DNA of 64,000 nt from Rhynchospora pubera (taxonomy: Eukaryota > Streptophyta > Magnoliopsida > Poales > Cyperaceae): the NCBI GenBank assembly GCA_028095005.1, contig CM051461.1, positions 60,121,840 to 60,185,839 of the forward strand, in the 5' to 3' direction. Both the position numbers and the translations under genes were made by a program. Below the pieces are notes generated by a model that saw only the letters and a list, made by a program, of their open reading frames with translations, did not search any database and was not told the origin of the DNA. Shown piece by piece: positions 34,942 to 45,703 of this stretch; position 1 is the first letter of the stretch; the number at the start of each line of letters is the position of its first letter.

Positions 34942-35946
34942 CGGGGGTGATAAGGATCATCCCCGATATTCATCATCCCCATCATCCCCACGCGTTTTTT
35001 CTATTTTTGGCTCTACGCGTTTTCTATTTCTGGAAATTGCTCTATTTCTCTCCCTGCCGTGTACGCTCGTCCCCCCTTCCATCCCTCCCACGTACGCTCC
35101 CCCCTTCCCCTCCCCTCTCACACGCACACTATATATTGATTCAAACTGTTGAGGTTAACATATTTAAATGTTGAAGTTAATACCGTAACTGTTGAAGTTA
35201 ATATATATGTCAACTTCAACAATTTAAATATGCTCACTTCAAATATTACCTTCAACATTTAAATATGCCAAATTCAACAATTATATATATTAACTTCAAC
35301 AGTTACATATATAACATATTACTTACATATATAACTTCAATAACTACATATATAACTTCAGCAGTTACCCATATTAACTTCAACAGTTATATATATTAAT
35401 TTCAACTGTTATATATATTAACTTCAACAGTTACATATATAACATATTACTTACATATATAACTTCAATAACTACATATATAACTTCAGCAGTTACACAT
35501 ATTAACTTCAACAGTTATATATATTAATTTCAACAGTTATATATATTAACTTCAACAGTTACATATATAACATATTACTTACATATATAACTTCAATAAC
35601 TACATATATAACTTCAACAGTTACACATATTAACTTCAACAGTTATATATATTAACTTCAAAGAAATATAGGACAGAACTGGGGAAGTAGGGAAGTTGCC
35701 AAGCTGCAGATGCTAGTGGTGGGGAGAAGATGAATGAGAGGGCGTCGATACTGGAGGAGAGACCATGGGCCCATGGATGAAGAAGAGGCGTAGGTGGAGC
35801 GAGAACGGATGGGATGGGAGATAGTGTACGAAGGAGGGAGAAGAGGCGGGAGATAACGTACGCGTGAGAAGGGAATAGTTAGTTACAGCGTACACGTGAG
35901 GATGATGGAGATGATAGAATTTTAGGGATGGTCATAAGCAATTCCG
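34942..35946. mobile_element. Mutator-type TIR element with a tandem-repeat core
   Basis: The inverted ends start CGGGGGTGATAAGG at the left and end AAGCAATTCCG at the right. They extend with decreasing similarity through ATCATCCCC/CATCC and ACGTACGCTC motifs. A perfect 9-bp duplication CTAAAATAG flanks it (34933-34941, 35947-35955). The core holds a 128-bp tandem repeat. No transposase frame was recognised. Confidence 0.75.
35273..35665. repeat. 128-bp tandem repeat, about three copies
   Basis: The phrase AGTTACATATATAACATATT begins at 35301, 35429 and 35557, giving an exact 128-bp period. Units are nearly identical, differing for example in CAGCAGTT/CAACAGTT. Each unit is itself made of AACTTCAACAGTTA-like subrepeats, whose decayed copies extend left to about 35140. 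Confidence 0.9.
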
Positions 35947-35955
35947 CTAAAATAG

Positions 35956-36848
35956 TGTGATTCCATGCTCTTGTAAGTCCAGCCGGATGATACTACGACG
36001 CGTCCGATGGTGGCTGTAGACCCGTAGTAGCTCTACAGACCTCGACTATCGTGTCATCTCACGGTCGTAGTGTTCCTCTCCTTTGTGGTCCTGATCCGAG
36101 GCATCGAGGTGTTGTCTCGATCTCTTGAGCTGCAGGTACAGAGGAATTGGCCACCACACCTTGGTTGCCCTACCGTAGGTTACTGTATACAACATCCTCG
36201 GTATAGTCGTATCAACTTCAGGATCGACCTAGAGCAGGGTGGAATTGGGCTGGCTTTCATCGAATATTCGGTACCAGCCCTAAATAAATTCATTAGTATT
36301 TTCCTCCGAAATACTGTATGTATTTTTTCAAATTGTATAGTCAAAAGAGTGATACTGTATGTATTTTTTACCGACTAATTTACATTCGAAATTATTTTGT
36401 TAAATTAAAATTATTAAGATAATCCAAAACTAATGAATTAAAAAATTGACATCATGTAATCAACTAATTATAGGAAAGCTCTAACTAATTAAATGATGAT
36501 ATATATCTTTTTTGGAACATCAAATATCAACATGGCTCTAATTAAGATATACTGCAACTTATATCAAAATCAATCTTCACTCTGACCATTGTTTTTAATT
36601 ACTTTCGTCTAACAGATCGCCTAAGAAGGTTAATATTTAATAACTTAATGATTCACAAAGCACAAACATAAAAACAAGATTAAAAGTCTAAAATTAAAAA
36701 CACATCAACTCCATTTCCTAACTGCTTGTTATACCAATCACCAACTCCTTGTCTTGAACCCCAAGCCTTGCATTCCATCTCACATCCTTCACCTGCAACA
36801 ACGTACTTGCATTATTTTATGCATTAGCACTTGGAAAGTTGTACCCAT
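35956..36848. other. Spacer without recognisable gene
   Basis: The segment at 35980-36250 is GC-richer than its surroundings (CCGTAGTAGCTCTACAGACC) and open on the + strand (36070-36378), but no domain is visible. It may be a transposon remnant. The remainder is AT-rich. Confidence 0.35.
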
Positions 36849-36857
36849 ATAATATAT

Positions 36858-37284
36858 AATGGGCAGGTTCTAATGCCACCATTTTTTGATACCACAAGTT
36901 GCCACAACTTTATATTTTATCAATATTTAAAATTTTTAATATTCAAACGCTGAATCCAAACCGTTGATCTTGTTCAATTTAACGAGCGATGCATTTCTAT
37001 ATAAGTTTTATAAAATTTGAAGTCAGTTTGATACTCGATAAAGTTGCCAACAAATGAACGAATCTAGTTAATTAGAACAGATTGATTCTAATACGTTCAT
37101 CATTTGGTCACTTGATCGATTATCAAACCGACTTCAAATTTTATGAAACTTATATAGAGATGCATCACTCGTTAAATTGAACAAGATCAAATTGTGTTTG
37201 AATTTTAAAAATTCCAAACATAGATAAAATATGAAATTGTGACAACTTGTGGCAACAAAAACTAGTGGCAGTGGAACACTACTC
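36858..37284. mobile_element. Long-palindrome MITE
   Basis: The two halves are near-complete inverted complements (for example ACTTCAAATTTTATGAAACT in the right half against its complement near 37000). The terminal motifs are TGCCACCA and AGTGGCAGTGG. ATAATATAT lies on both sides (36849-36857 and 37285-37293), compatible with a 9-bp duplication, although AT-rich sequence makes this less convincing. Confidence 0.6.
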
Positions 37285-37439
37285 ATAATATATTGTTAGC
37301 ATATAAGACCCAAAGCTTCTCACAGTTTGCAAATTGAAAAACAATATCATATTTTTTCAAATATTTATCCAGATGACACCCAGCTGTGAAGGTAATATAA
37401 CGAAGAAATAAATACAGGTTCCTTCACTACGCGAAATTT

Positions 37440-37915
37440 TGGCTTCTGTAACGGTTAATAAAAGACTTCTGTAACGGTACACGAAACGTTACTGTAGCCC
37501 CCGTTACAGAATGTCTAATAACCGTTACAGATCTATAACGGTTATTCTCTAATAACCGTTACAGTAGCCAATCTTCTGTAACGGTTATTATCTAATAACC
37601 GTTATAGTATTATGCAAGGGAAATCTGGTATAGCTTTTTGGAGAACATGTGTAACGGTTATTCTCTAATAACCGTTACAGAAGCCACTCTTCTGTAACGG
37701 TTATTATCTAATAACCGTTATAGTATTATGCAAGGGAAATCTGGTACAGCTTTTTGGAGAACATGTGTAACGGTCATTCTCTAATAACCGTTACAGAAGC
37801 CACTCTTCTGTAACGGTTATTCTCTAATAACCGTTACAGATAATGTTTATAATAAAAAAAAATGAAATTATAATATTCTGTAACGGTTATTCCTTAATAA
37901 CCGTTACAGAAGGTC
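37440..37915. repeat. Left subterminal repeats of the CACTA element
   Basis: About a dozen copies of TGTAACGGTTATT alternate with the complement AATAACCGTTACA, mostly as back-to-back hairpins with 4-6 bp loops. A larger unit of 116 bp (starting at CTTCTGTAACGG) begins at 37573, 37689 and 37805. CACTA transposases bind repeated subterminal motifs, and these are the obvious candidates. Confidence 0.88.
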
Positions 37916-38244
37916 CTTTTTTTTTGTTTCGCTTTTTTTGATTTGGCTAGCCCAATTTGCTAGCCGAATTGGTACCAAATTGGTACCCAATTTACATTAG
38001 ATAACACATGCAGCATACTGTTACAATTCAATCCAGTACTCCAAGAGATGCTTATCTGAACACTCATTAAAGCACGCAACTCTTCATATGATTACAATTC
38101 AAATTAAAGCACGCAACTCTTCATATTTTCAGTTTCAAACTCATCATTTCTACTATAAATGACCAAACTGTAGAACCCCACGCCTTTTCAGTTTCAAACT
38201 AATTTCTCACTTCTCCCTCCTATCTCTCTACTCAAAAACCAACC

Positions 38245-40086
38245 ATGGAAAACCTTGATCCCATCAGAGTTGATGAAGACGACATCACTGCTCCGGCCAG
38301 TGCAGAGATCACCAAATCCATTGTCATCCAAACCATGGAAGGTGTAACTTTGCTTGATGTCATGATAGAGATGAGAAGACGCCTCCCTGCAGGACAACAC
38401 AGAGTGACAACACTCCTAGAAAACCGATTTCTCATCATCGGCCCCTCTGAGCAATGGCGCGATGAGATGTTTAGAAAAGGCACTATTGAAATCACATATG
38501 GAAACAACATGAGGCGGCCATTTCCCATCCTCATTGATCCTCCAAGGGAACTAGACCCCAGAGCAGATAGTGTGAGGCTATGGGTAAGAATTGCTGATCT
38601 TCCATTTGGATGGTGCTCATGGTATGGAGCAAATATCTTTTTCCCTTTTGGTACAGTTTTACATGCTGATGCACCAACATACATGGGTATAGATGCCAGA
38701 TTTGCTAGAGTAGAAGTATTGGTTGAACATAGGGATAGAATACCAGCCTCTCGTGCATTTGAATTACACAGAAGAAATGGAAAAATTGACCTACTTCGTG
38801 TTCAGTACGTAGTTGAGGAACCACAAATCAGAAACCCACGTCATGAATACATCAAAGCTTTGCCTAGGATTGAATGGTCCCCTGCTGATGAGGCAAGACT
38901 GCAAAGTATCAATCCACCTGATAGGGTTGATTCTGGCAGTACTACAACCATGCGACAGAGCAAGAGAAAAGCCAAGAAAAAGGCTGCAAAAACCACAACC
39001 CCCAATAATACTCAAGCAAAAAAAAGGAAGATAGATGAGGTCATCCCCTCAATGATTACTAGATCACAAACCAAGGGAGGAAGCAGAACTAAGGAGACAG
39101 GAGTTCTCATTGGAGACACCAGGGTAATCAAACCTACAAGCTCTACTTCTAAAGGAAAAGGAGTACAAGAAGATCTTGAGGCACAGTTCAGGAAGGAGAT
39201 GAAACAGGCTAGGAAAGAGAGCCACAGAGCTCAACATGAGGGCCCAGGGCACACCAGTGGGCCCAGTGTACCCCCTGGGTTCAACCTAAGCTCTCAGGAG
39301 ACTGATACTGATGAGGATGAGGATGAAAAAACTGACACAGAGAGTGACAATACAACTCCTACTGAGGACCAATCAGTCGATGAACTCATGAAGACACCCT
39401 CAGAGGAGCCCAGCAAGATGTCATTCTCCACAGAAGGTAACTCTACATTTCTTTCTAGTAACAATATGTGCAGAAGTCCTAAATAGCTTAGAGAATAGCT
39501 TCTTTCTAGACAATATGTTCAAAAGCCCTAAATAACTTCTATAGTTTAAATCCTACATAAATCCTAGTTTAGAGAATACATAAATCCTAGTTTAGAGAAT
39601 ACATAAATCCTAGTTTAGAGAATAGCTCTACATAAATCCTAGTTTAGAGAATAGCTTCTTTCTAGACAATATGTTCAAAAGCCCTAAATAACTTCTATAG
39701 TTTAAATCCTACATAAATCCTAGTTTAGAGAATACATAAATCCTAGTTTAGAGAATAGCTCTACATAAATCCTAGTTTAGAGAATAGCTTCTTTCTAGAC
39801 AATATGTTCAAAAGCCCTAAATAACTTCTATAGTTTAAATCCTACATAAATCCTAGTTTAGAGAATACATAAATCCTAGTTTAGAGAATACATAAATCCT
39901 AGTTTAGAGAATAGCTCTACATAAATCCTAGTTTAGAGAATAGCTCTACATAAATATACATTTAACTTTTTCAATAATTGCACTGACTTGAAAACAGACA
40001 TGGAAAAAACCTTCATGGATTTGGCAAAGAAGCAGGAAGCAGCAAAGAAGAGCAATGGCTCCACTGATGACACATCCTCTACCTAG
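38245..40086 (+). CDS. DUF4283/LINE ORF1-like protein inside the CACTA element, two exons
   Basis: Exon 1 is 38245-39436. A donor GAAG/GTAACT (39437) and an acceptor ACAG (39997) join it in phase to 39998-40086, giving 426 residues; unspliced, the frame would end at 39486. Residues about 30-190 have the pattern of plant DUF4283 domains found in LINE/gag-like ORF1 proteins (RFLIIGPSEQWRDEMFRKG, LWVRIADLPFGW). Then come a lysine-rich segment that could act as a nuclear signal (KRKAKKKAAK, AKKRKIDEV), a polar stretch, and an acidic region (TDEDEDEKTDTES). No CCHC knuckle is seen. Exon 2 encodes a short lysine-rich tail matching a LINE remnant at 27.5 kb. The intron is filled with tandem repeats. 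The open frame of over 1.2 kb suggests it is recent or maintained. Nucleic-acid binding is an inference from the family. Confidence 0.72.
39497..39955. repeat. Intronic higher-order tandem repeat
   Basis: A 23-bp unit (CATAAATCCTAGTTTAGAGA plus three bases) is repeated many times, organised into longer blocks that begin AGCTTCTTTCTAGAC at 39497, 39653 and 39786 (spacing 156 and 133 bp, differing by one 23-bp unit). The array occupies nearly the whole predicted intron of the first CACTA gene. Confidence 0.88.
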
Positions 40087-40564
40087 ATGCTGCCCTTTTT
40101 TTTTTACTTCTCAGTTATTTATTGTTGTATTGTACTGTTAATGGCAAGAATTGTGTGATGTTTAGATGTATGTTTGTGATGTTTAGATACAGAATCAAGC
40201 TTGAAACAATATAAATTGCTCTTTAGTAGAAAGGTTTCTATTGACATTTGACATTTGTGGCCAACAGGCAATTTGATTCATGCGCATACCAGAGGTCAAT
40301 AATACATATGCAAGGAGAAATTCAAAACTTAACACACAAAATTTCTTCATGTACACCTCTGGTATGCAATTGGCAGACACTATTGACCATAGCATTGTTT
40401 GTCAGCCTATGTAAATTGCATTGTTTGTCAACCGTAATTCAGCTCAATTATTAAGCTCAATTATTTGTCAATTACAACTTAAAAGCAAAAGGAAAAAAAA
40501 CAGTTAACCCTAAATCGCATATATATGAAAAAAGAGGAGTTTATGAAAGTACCGAAGAAATATA

Positions 40565-40695
40565 AAATTATCCAGTTTTCGATCGATTCGTTGAATCTGC
40601 TCTCCTTCTCCTTGTCGTTCTTTCGATCGATCCGTTGAATCTGCTCTCCTTCTCGTTCTTTCGATCGATCCGTTGAATCTGCTCTCGTTCTCATG
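40565..40695. repeat. Minisatellite, about three units
   Basis: Three units of about 38-45 bp contain TTCGATCGATCCGTTGAATC followed by TGCTCTCCTTCTC. They lie between the end of the first gene and the middle subterminal block. Confidence 0.85.
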
Positions 40696-40924
40696 AAAAA
40701 ACCGAAATAAATAAGGAAAAAATATGAAAAAATACGATACAAATTTTTTATTTTTTTACCTCAAATCTGCTCTCCTTTTTGTTCTTTTTTTTTCAGAATT
40801 TTTATAAATTTTTTGCTATTTTTTGGAGTGAAACAGAAGGGATAAGAGAGGTATTTCTTTGAATAAAATGAAAAGAAGAGAGAAAGGAATGCGGCTGGGA
40901 AGACTTAACCTAAATACATAACTT

Positions 40925-41085
40925 TTCTGTAACGGTTATTTAAACAAACCGTTACAGAAGACTTATTACAGAAGATTGGCTTCTGTAACGGTTATTAGGT
41001 AATAACCGATACAGATAATGTTTATAATAAAAAAAATGAAATTATAATATTCTGTAACGGTTATTCCTTAATAACCGTTACAGAA
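40925..41085. repeat. Internal subterminal-type repeat block of the CACTA element
   Basis: The same TGTAACGGTTATT hairpins as at the two ends. The left part of the block with its leader (TAAATACATAACTTTTCTGT) resembles the start of the right-end block at 42860-42900. The right part continues into a segment (41012-41172) almost identical to 37837-37999 of the left end. The block therefore looks like a right end joined to a left end with the outermost termini lost. Confidence 0.82.
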
Positions 41086-41599
41086 GGTCCTTTTTTTTGT
41101 TTCGCTTTTTTTGCTTTGGCTAGCCCAATTTGCTAGCCGAATTGGTACCAGATTGGTACCCAATTTACATTAAACACATGCAGCATATCACACATATATC
41201 AAACATATATATAATCATGCATATTACACAAACAATAAACAAAGTATTTAGTTTGCCTCACAAGTATCAATCAAATCAGAATCTCAATATCAGAATCGTA
41301 CAATATCAGAATCTCAATATCATTAATAGCTTAGATAGAAGTGCTTGGTTTGTCTTAAATTTGGTCAGAACGTACCTGAATCATCAATATCAGAATCTCA
41401 ATATCAGAACACCTGAATCAAGTTGTAGTCTTCCGAAGAGGTGCTTGGTTTGTCTTAAATTTGGTCATAATTGTCAGAGAACTTCTTCAATTCTTCCTTT
41501 AATCTCTTTGCCTTCTCCTCTCCCTCCCCCATCTATTAATACTCAATCCCCTCTTGCTGCCTCTTCCACTTCTCCTCCTTTTTAGTTCTTTCTTCAGAT

Positions 41600-42520
41600 A
41601 TGGCAAACCTTCATGATTGGCAATTTGTGCCTATGAACAGTGCTGCTGAGTTTGAAGATCTCAGACCTGATCATTTAAATGTGTTTTACTCTCCTATACA
41701 AGATCTTGACCCTGAAAATGAAGTTCTGCACAGAGCGGCGATTGTTACATTCCAAGCAGAAGGATTACTTCCGCCTGATCTTGAGCACCGCTTGGGATTC
41801 AGACTTGCACGTCAGTTTGGTTTTGCAGTTCACCAGTATCGTCTCTCTCCAGTGCACCCAACCTCTGGAGATTTTCTTCTGGTTTGCCCAAATCAAGGGG
41901 TCAGGAATGAAATCTGCAGCCTAGGTGTCATTTACCTGCAGAATGTTAGATTGGTTCTAACAAGGTGGACTGAGCGTGCTGGTACAGTTTATGAACCTCC
42001 TCTTTATCGTACCAGAATCAGAATTACTGGTCCCCCTCTTCATCTCTGGAATAGAAGTGCCATTAACATGCTGGTGTCTGGGTTTGGTTATCCAATTTTC
42101 ACTGCTCCTCACTTCTCTGATGGGATCTTCCTTCATTTGCGTTTGCTTATTAAAGGAGCTCATCCCTCAGAGATCCCTCATCATTTGGTTATCTCTGCAG
42201 ACCCTCGAGCTGCCAGAGCTAGGGTACATATTGAAGGTTTTGAACAAGTTGGAGGGCCCACTGAACCACCTTTTGTAGGCCCCGGCAGGCCTTGGGTGCC
42301 TCCTCCACCTCCTCCACCACCTCCTCCACCACCATCGACTGACACCGATTCAACTCCTACTGAATCAGCTTCTGTTGCTCCTCCTACTGGATCAGCTTCT
42401 GGTGTCTCCTTGCCAGTACATTGTGCTACTGGTGATCCCTTTTTAGCCATTGCCTCTTCAAGTTTTCTGCCTTGGTTCTTTAATGCTATTAATGCCTCCT
42501 TTAATGTACAGCAGTTCTAA
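41600..42520 (+). CDS. Second DUF4283/LINE ORF1-like protein inside the CACTA element
   Basis: An intact 306-residue frame with no need for introns. Residues about 45-215 follow the DUF4283 plan: an alpha/beta segment (SGDFLLVCPNQGVRNEI), then VRLVLTRWTER, RTRIRITGPPLHLWN and a terminal strand region (ARARVHIEGFEQV). A proline run (about 12 residues) and a Ser/Thr/Pro-rich stretch (TDTDSTPTES) form the tail; there is no CCHC knuckle. A CT-rich leader lies just upstream (41470-41590), looking like a genuine 5' UTR. It shares the domain type with the first CACTA gene but little direct sequence, so the two are not a recent duplication of each other. Its role is unknown. Confidence 0.68.
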   Translation: MANLHDWQFVPMNSAAEFEDLRPDHLNVFYSPIQDLDPENEVLHRAAIVTFQAEGLLPPDLEHRLGFRLARQFGFAVHQYRLSPVHPTSGDFLLVCPNQGVRNEICSLGVIYLQNVRLVLTRWTERAGTVYEPPLYRTRIRITGPPLHLWNRSAINMLVSGFGYPIFTAPHFSDGIFLHLRLLIKGAHPSEIPHHLVISADPRAARARVHIEGFEQVGGPTEPPFVGPGRPWVPPPPPPPPPPPPSTDTDSTPTESASVAPPTGSASGVSLPVHCATGDPFLAIASSSFLPWFFNAINASFNVQQF

Positions 42521-42872
42521 GTGCTTCTTCTCTTTGTCTTAAATTTTTTGTTTAGCTCTGTATGCTTTATGGCTGTAATCCTTAAATTTTCTTCTTGGAA
42601 TATCAACAAAGAGCATTCTTCTTTACTTTGCCTTCACTCTCTTCCTTTTCTCACCTGATCTGTGTATTATTGCTAGCTACTACTTGATGACGTTTACTAT
42701 ATGAACGAAATTGATGCCTATATATATTCAAATTATTAACGAAATGCAAAATAATTTAAATAAAGAGGAGTTCATGAAAATATACTTTGAACTTCTGATC
42801 CGTTTGAATGTTGAAAAGTGCGCGCGACTGAGAGTTAGATGAGTGAGGATGATATTTTATTTATACATAACC

Positions 42873-43176
42873 TTTCTGTAACGGTTATTTCCAAATAACC
42901 GTTACAGAATCACTAAAAAAATAAAAACAAAATTATTTGCCTCTATGTAACGGTTGTTGGATAATAACCGTTACAGAATATAATAAATCTGTAACGGTTA
43001 TTATCTAACAACCGTTACAGAAGGTTGATGCATTTTTTTCCCTGACCATGACGGAAATGTTATTACGGTTGTTTCATAATAACCGTTACAGATTTGTGGC
43101 GTCTATTTTCCCGCCTAATGCCTCACTATTCTGTAACGGTTATTTCAATAACCGTTACAGAAGTGCCGTTACAGAA
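42873..43176. repeat. Right subterminal repeats of the CACTA element
   Basis: About ten TGTAACGGTTATT/AATAACCGTTACA motifs, again mostly as paired hairpins (for example TAACGGTTGTTGGATAATAACCGTTA variants), ending 19 bp before the terminal TAGTG. Confidence 0.85.
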
Positions 43177-43198
43177 GGTCCTTTTTCCCGTAGTGCTT

Positions 43199-45546
43199 TG
43201 ACTGCTGTAATAGTGCTGTTACTGCTCGTCTACCAAATGACTCAACAAAGGAACATTAAGATGTTACTAGTGGAGAGGCTTTTTTTTTAGCAGCATCAAA
43301 AACTGTGCTGGATGGCTAAAAATTAAAATTATAATGGGTAAATTTAGAGATATAAAATTCCATCTAAGCTCGATTTGCTATATGAGATATAAAATTGTTC
43401 ACTAAAGCTGGAATCAGTTGATGTAGTCATACTCAAAAAATATATAATCAAATTATTACAGGCAAATTAACTTCTGTACAGCTAAAATAAAATAAAATAT
43501 ATAGAACAGGTTCGCAACTTAAGTAGATCTAAACATCTAAGATGCATCTTTATAGTTACCACGAATATCACAGTTATGATGAAAGTAGAGTATTTTCATG
43601 CATTTACCCAAATAACACTAGGAATTCCATGTATAACTTATATTTATTATACATTTTCATATGCTTTTCAAAAATAATATGTTTATTTCTAAATTCTAAT
43701 GGATGAAACGATTTCTAATTTGACAGTATACATTTTTTTGCCCTTAAATTAGTTTCACATCTATGCATGTAGCAGTGTTGTTTGGTAAATTTGAATGAAA
43801 ACACCTGAATGCATGCTTCTAGCCGAACAAACTTTTATACAATTATCTGTACATGTATTTACGTTTCCAGTCTTCACACACTGTTTACACATTTACTTTT
43901 CTAAACCAATAACTGTTCAGAACCCTCCACAAGAAGACAACCGTGTATTTAATTTGATGGGATCAATTAAGCATTTGACACAGTGGAGACATAGTATAAT
44001 TTTGAGATTTTTTAGTTATAATGGAGGCACAATTTGACTATTTGACAATTCGTATACTATGTAATATTGACTGGCCTTGGCTTTAAGGCAGGCCCCTTGC
44101 TTTTCGTCAGGGACTACAATCAGCACTGACACGAATTTAGAGAGACGAGATGTCGTTGCTTGAACTATTGGGAAGCAACAAGAGAAAAAACACTTGATTC
44201 CACAAGGAAGGATTGCAAGAGCGAAAGAATTGGTGGGGAAGAGGGATTGAAGGAAGGATTGTCTCCGCTTCAGATTAATTCAGAACTGTCGGGTTCGTCA
44301 GAGACGACGGAGAGAGAGGGTATGGCTCGAATCTCAGGTTCAGACTGGGATCGAAGGGCCTGGGATCGAGTATCCGTTCGACTCGGATCGGGTATGAGGT
44401 ATCGGTTCTAATGGACCGAACCGGATATTCGAAAAATATCCGGTGCAATTTTTATAATGAACATATCCGGCCCTAAGGCCCACGGAATGACGGAACCTAG
44501 TAAGACAAGACGAAGCTTCGTCAGGTATGAGGCTGAGCCTTCCTCTTCTCCTCAACTATGGGGCTAAGCCTTCCTTCTCTCTCTTTCTCCTTTTCTTTTT
44601 TTTTTAATCGCCATTGTTGAGAGCTGAGATCCTGCGAGCTGAGTTTCTAAGAGCTAAGGTTTTGTGAGCTATTTTTTTGGCAAGGCTGTGTTTCGCTTGT
44701 TGGCGATGGACTGGTTGTCGATTGGAGTTGTGGATATTTATAGACAGTAGGCTTCTTTAGCTTTCGCGCCGTCATCAGTGACGGATTTAGACTTTTTTAA
44801 ATCTAGACACAATTAATAATATTTTAATTAAAAATAATAATAAATAATATTTTTAATATAAAATATTGATTTTTAATCTAATCACCAATACTGTTTTGTC
44901 AATTTACTAAATATAAAAGACTTAAGTTATTCAAGATAAGTAATACCAGTATACTTGGATTATATATACGATTTCAAGTAATAATATGATACAGAAAATT
45001 AATAAAATTGTTTTATTGAATAATTTCATTATTTTACTACACCATCCACAAATACTTTAATGTGGTATATCACTAATTTACTTTGACAATTAATAAATAA
45101 ATATTAAATTACTCTTGTTATTGAAATCATCATAAACTTATATTAAAGTTTTAAAAATTTGTCATTCTAACTTTTACACTATATCAATAGATTTTGCAGA
45201 GCTACTGGAATTGATGGTGCTAATTTTAAACAACATTATTCAATAATTATTGCTAAATGAAAATTAACATTAGTTGCTCCAAACATGACCACACAAACCA
45301 AATGTGTTTGGACAAAAAAAAATAAAGAGACACATGTCTTTCTGGTATGGAAAAGAGTATAATAGCAACAAACCAACAATCAACAATGCGAGAAAAAAAA
45401 AAAAGAAAGAACACAGAACCTCAAAGGCACGAAAATTTATGAAAGAAAATTTTGGGCTAATTTGCTGAGTGGTGGCATTTGAAGTGCGAGTTAGCGACAT
45501 AATAAAAGAACTTCGAATTAATTAAAGCCGTCGAGAACTGCATATC
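43199..45546. other. Spacer without recognisable gene
   Basis: No supportable coding region. 44150-44760 is GC-richer and open in places (44160-44411 +), with repeated phrases such as GATCGGGTA and CCGGATAT, and could be a decayed transposon. The rest is AT-rich. Confidence 0.35.
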
Positions 45547-45549
45547 CAA

Positions 45550-45700
45550 GGCTCCGTTTTGGATTCTATTTGAGAAGAGGGGAAGAAGGAATAAGAGAAT
45601 AAATTTATTATAAATAATCCAAACTCTTCACAAAGTTACACACTTACCAATACTTCTTCCCACTTCTTCCCTTCTTCCCACACCTTATCCAAACGGAGCC
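45550..45700. mobile_element. Small MITE, GGCTCCGTTTGG family, copy 1
   Basis: A 151-bp element with inverted ends GGCTCCGTTTTGGA and TCCAAACGGAGCC and 3-bp flanks CAA/CAA. The interior AACTCTTCACAAAGTTACACAC and TACTTCTTCCCACTTCTTCC is shared with the copies at 53976-54138 and, more loosely, 53070-53256. A 3-bp duplication points to the PIF/Harbinger group, although the target is not the usual TTA/TAA. Confidence 0.78.
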
Positions 45701-45703
45701 CAA

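Larger units (their letters stand above)
37425..43195. mobile_element. Composite CACTA (En/Spm-type) element carrying two ORF1-like genes
   Basis: The left end reads CACTACGCGAAATTTTGGC and the right end, read inward on the - strand, CACTACGGGAAAAAGGACC. 23 of the first 30 bases agree. CTT lies on both sides (37422-37424 and 43196-43198), the 3-bp duplication expected for CACTA. Subterminal blocks of TCTGTAACGGTTATT and its complement lie at 37440-37915 and 42873-43176, and a third such block lies in the middle (40925-41085). No TNP2/TNPA-type transposase is visible in 5771 bp, so it would depend on another copy. Cargo: a two-exon gene at 38245-40086 and a single-exon gene at 41600-42520, both + strand. 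Confidence 0.9.

Noticed and set aside
36070..36378. 102-codon + strand frame
   Set aside because: No motif, no neighbouring exons and no splice context. Kept as unexplained spacer.
37440..37915. CRISPR-like array of short repeats
   Set aside because: Repeats are inverted hairpins of variable spacing inside a CACTA subterminal region of a plant genome. There are no uniform spacers or cas genes.
38232..38684. - strand open frame of 150 codons
   Set aside because: Antisense shadow of the first CACTA gene, whose coding strand is supported by domain pattern and splicing.
41130..41585. 151-codon frame upstream of the second CACTA gene
   Set aside because: Low-complexity sequence made of repeated CAGAATCTCAATATC phrases and a CT-rich leader; more likely 5' UTR.
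44160..44555. Frames on both strands in a GC-richer patch
   Set aside because: Repeated GATCGGGTA and CCGGATAT phrases suggest decayed repeat and not protein.
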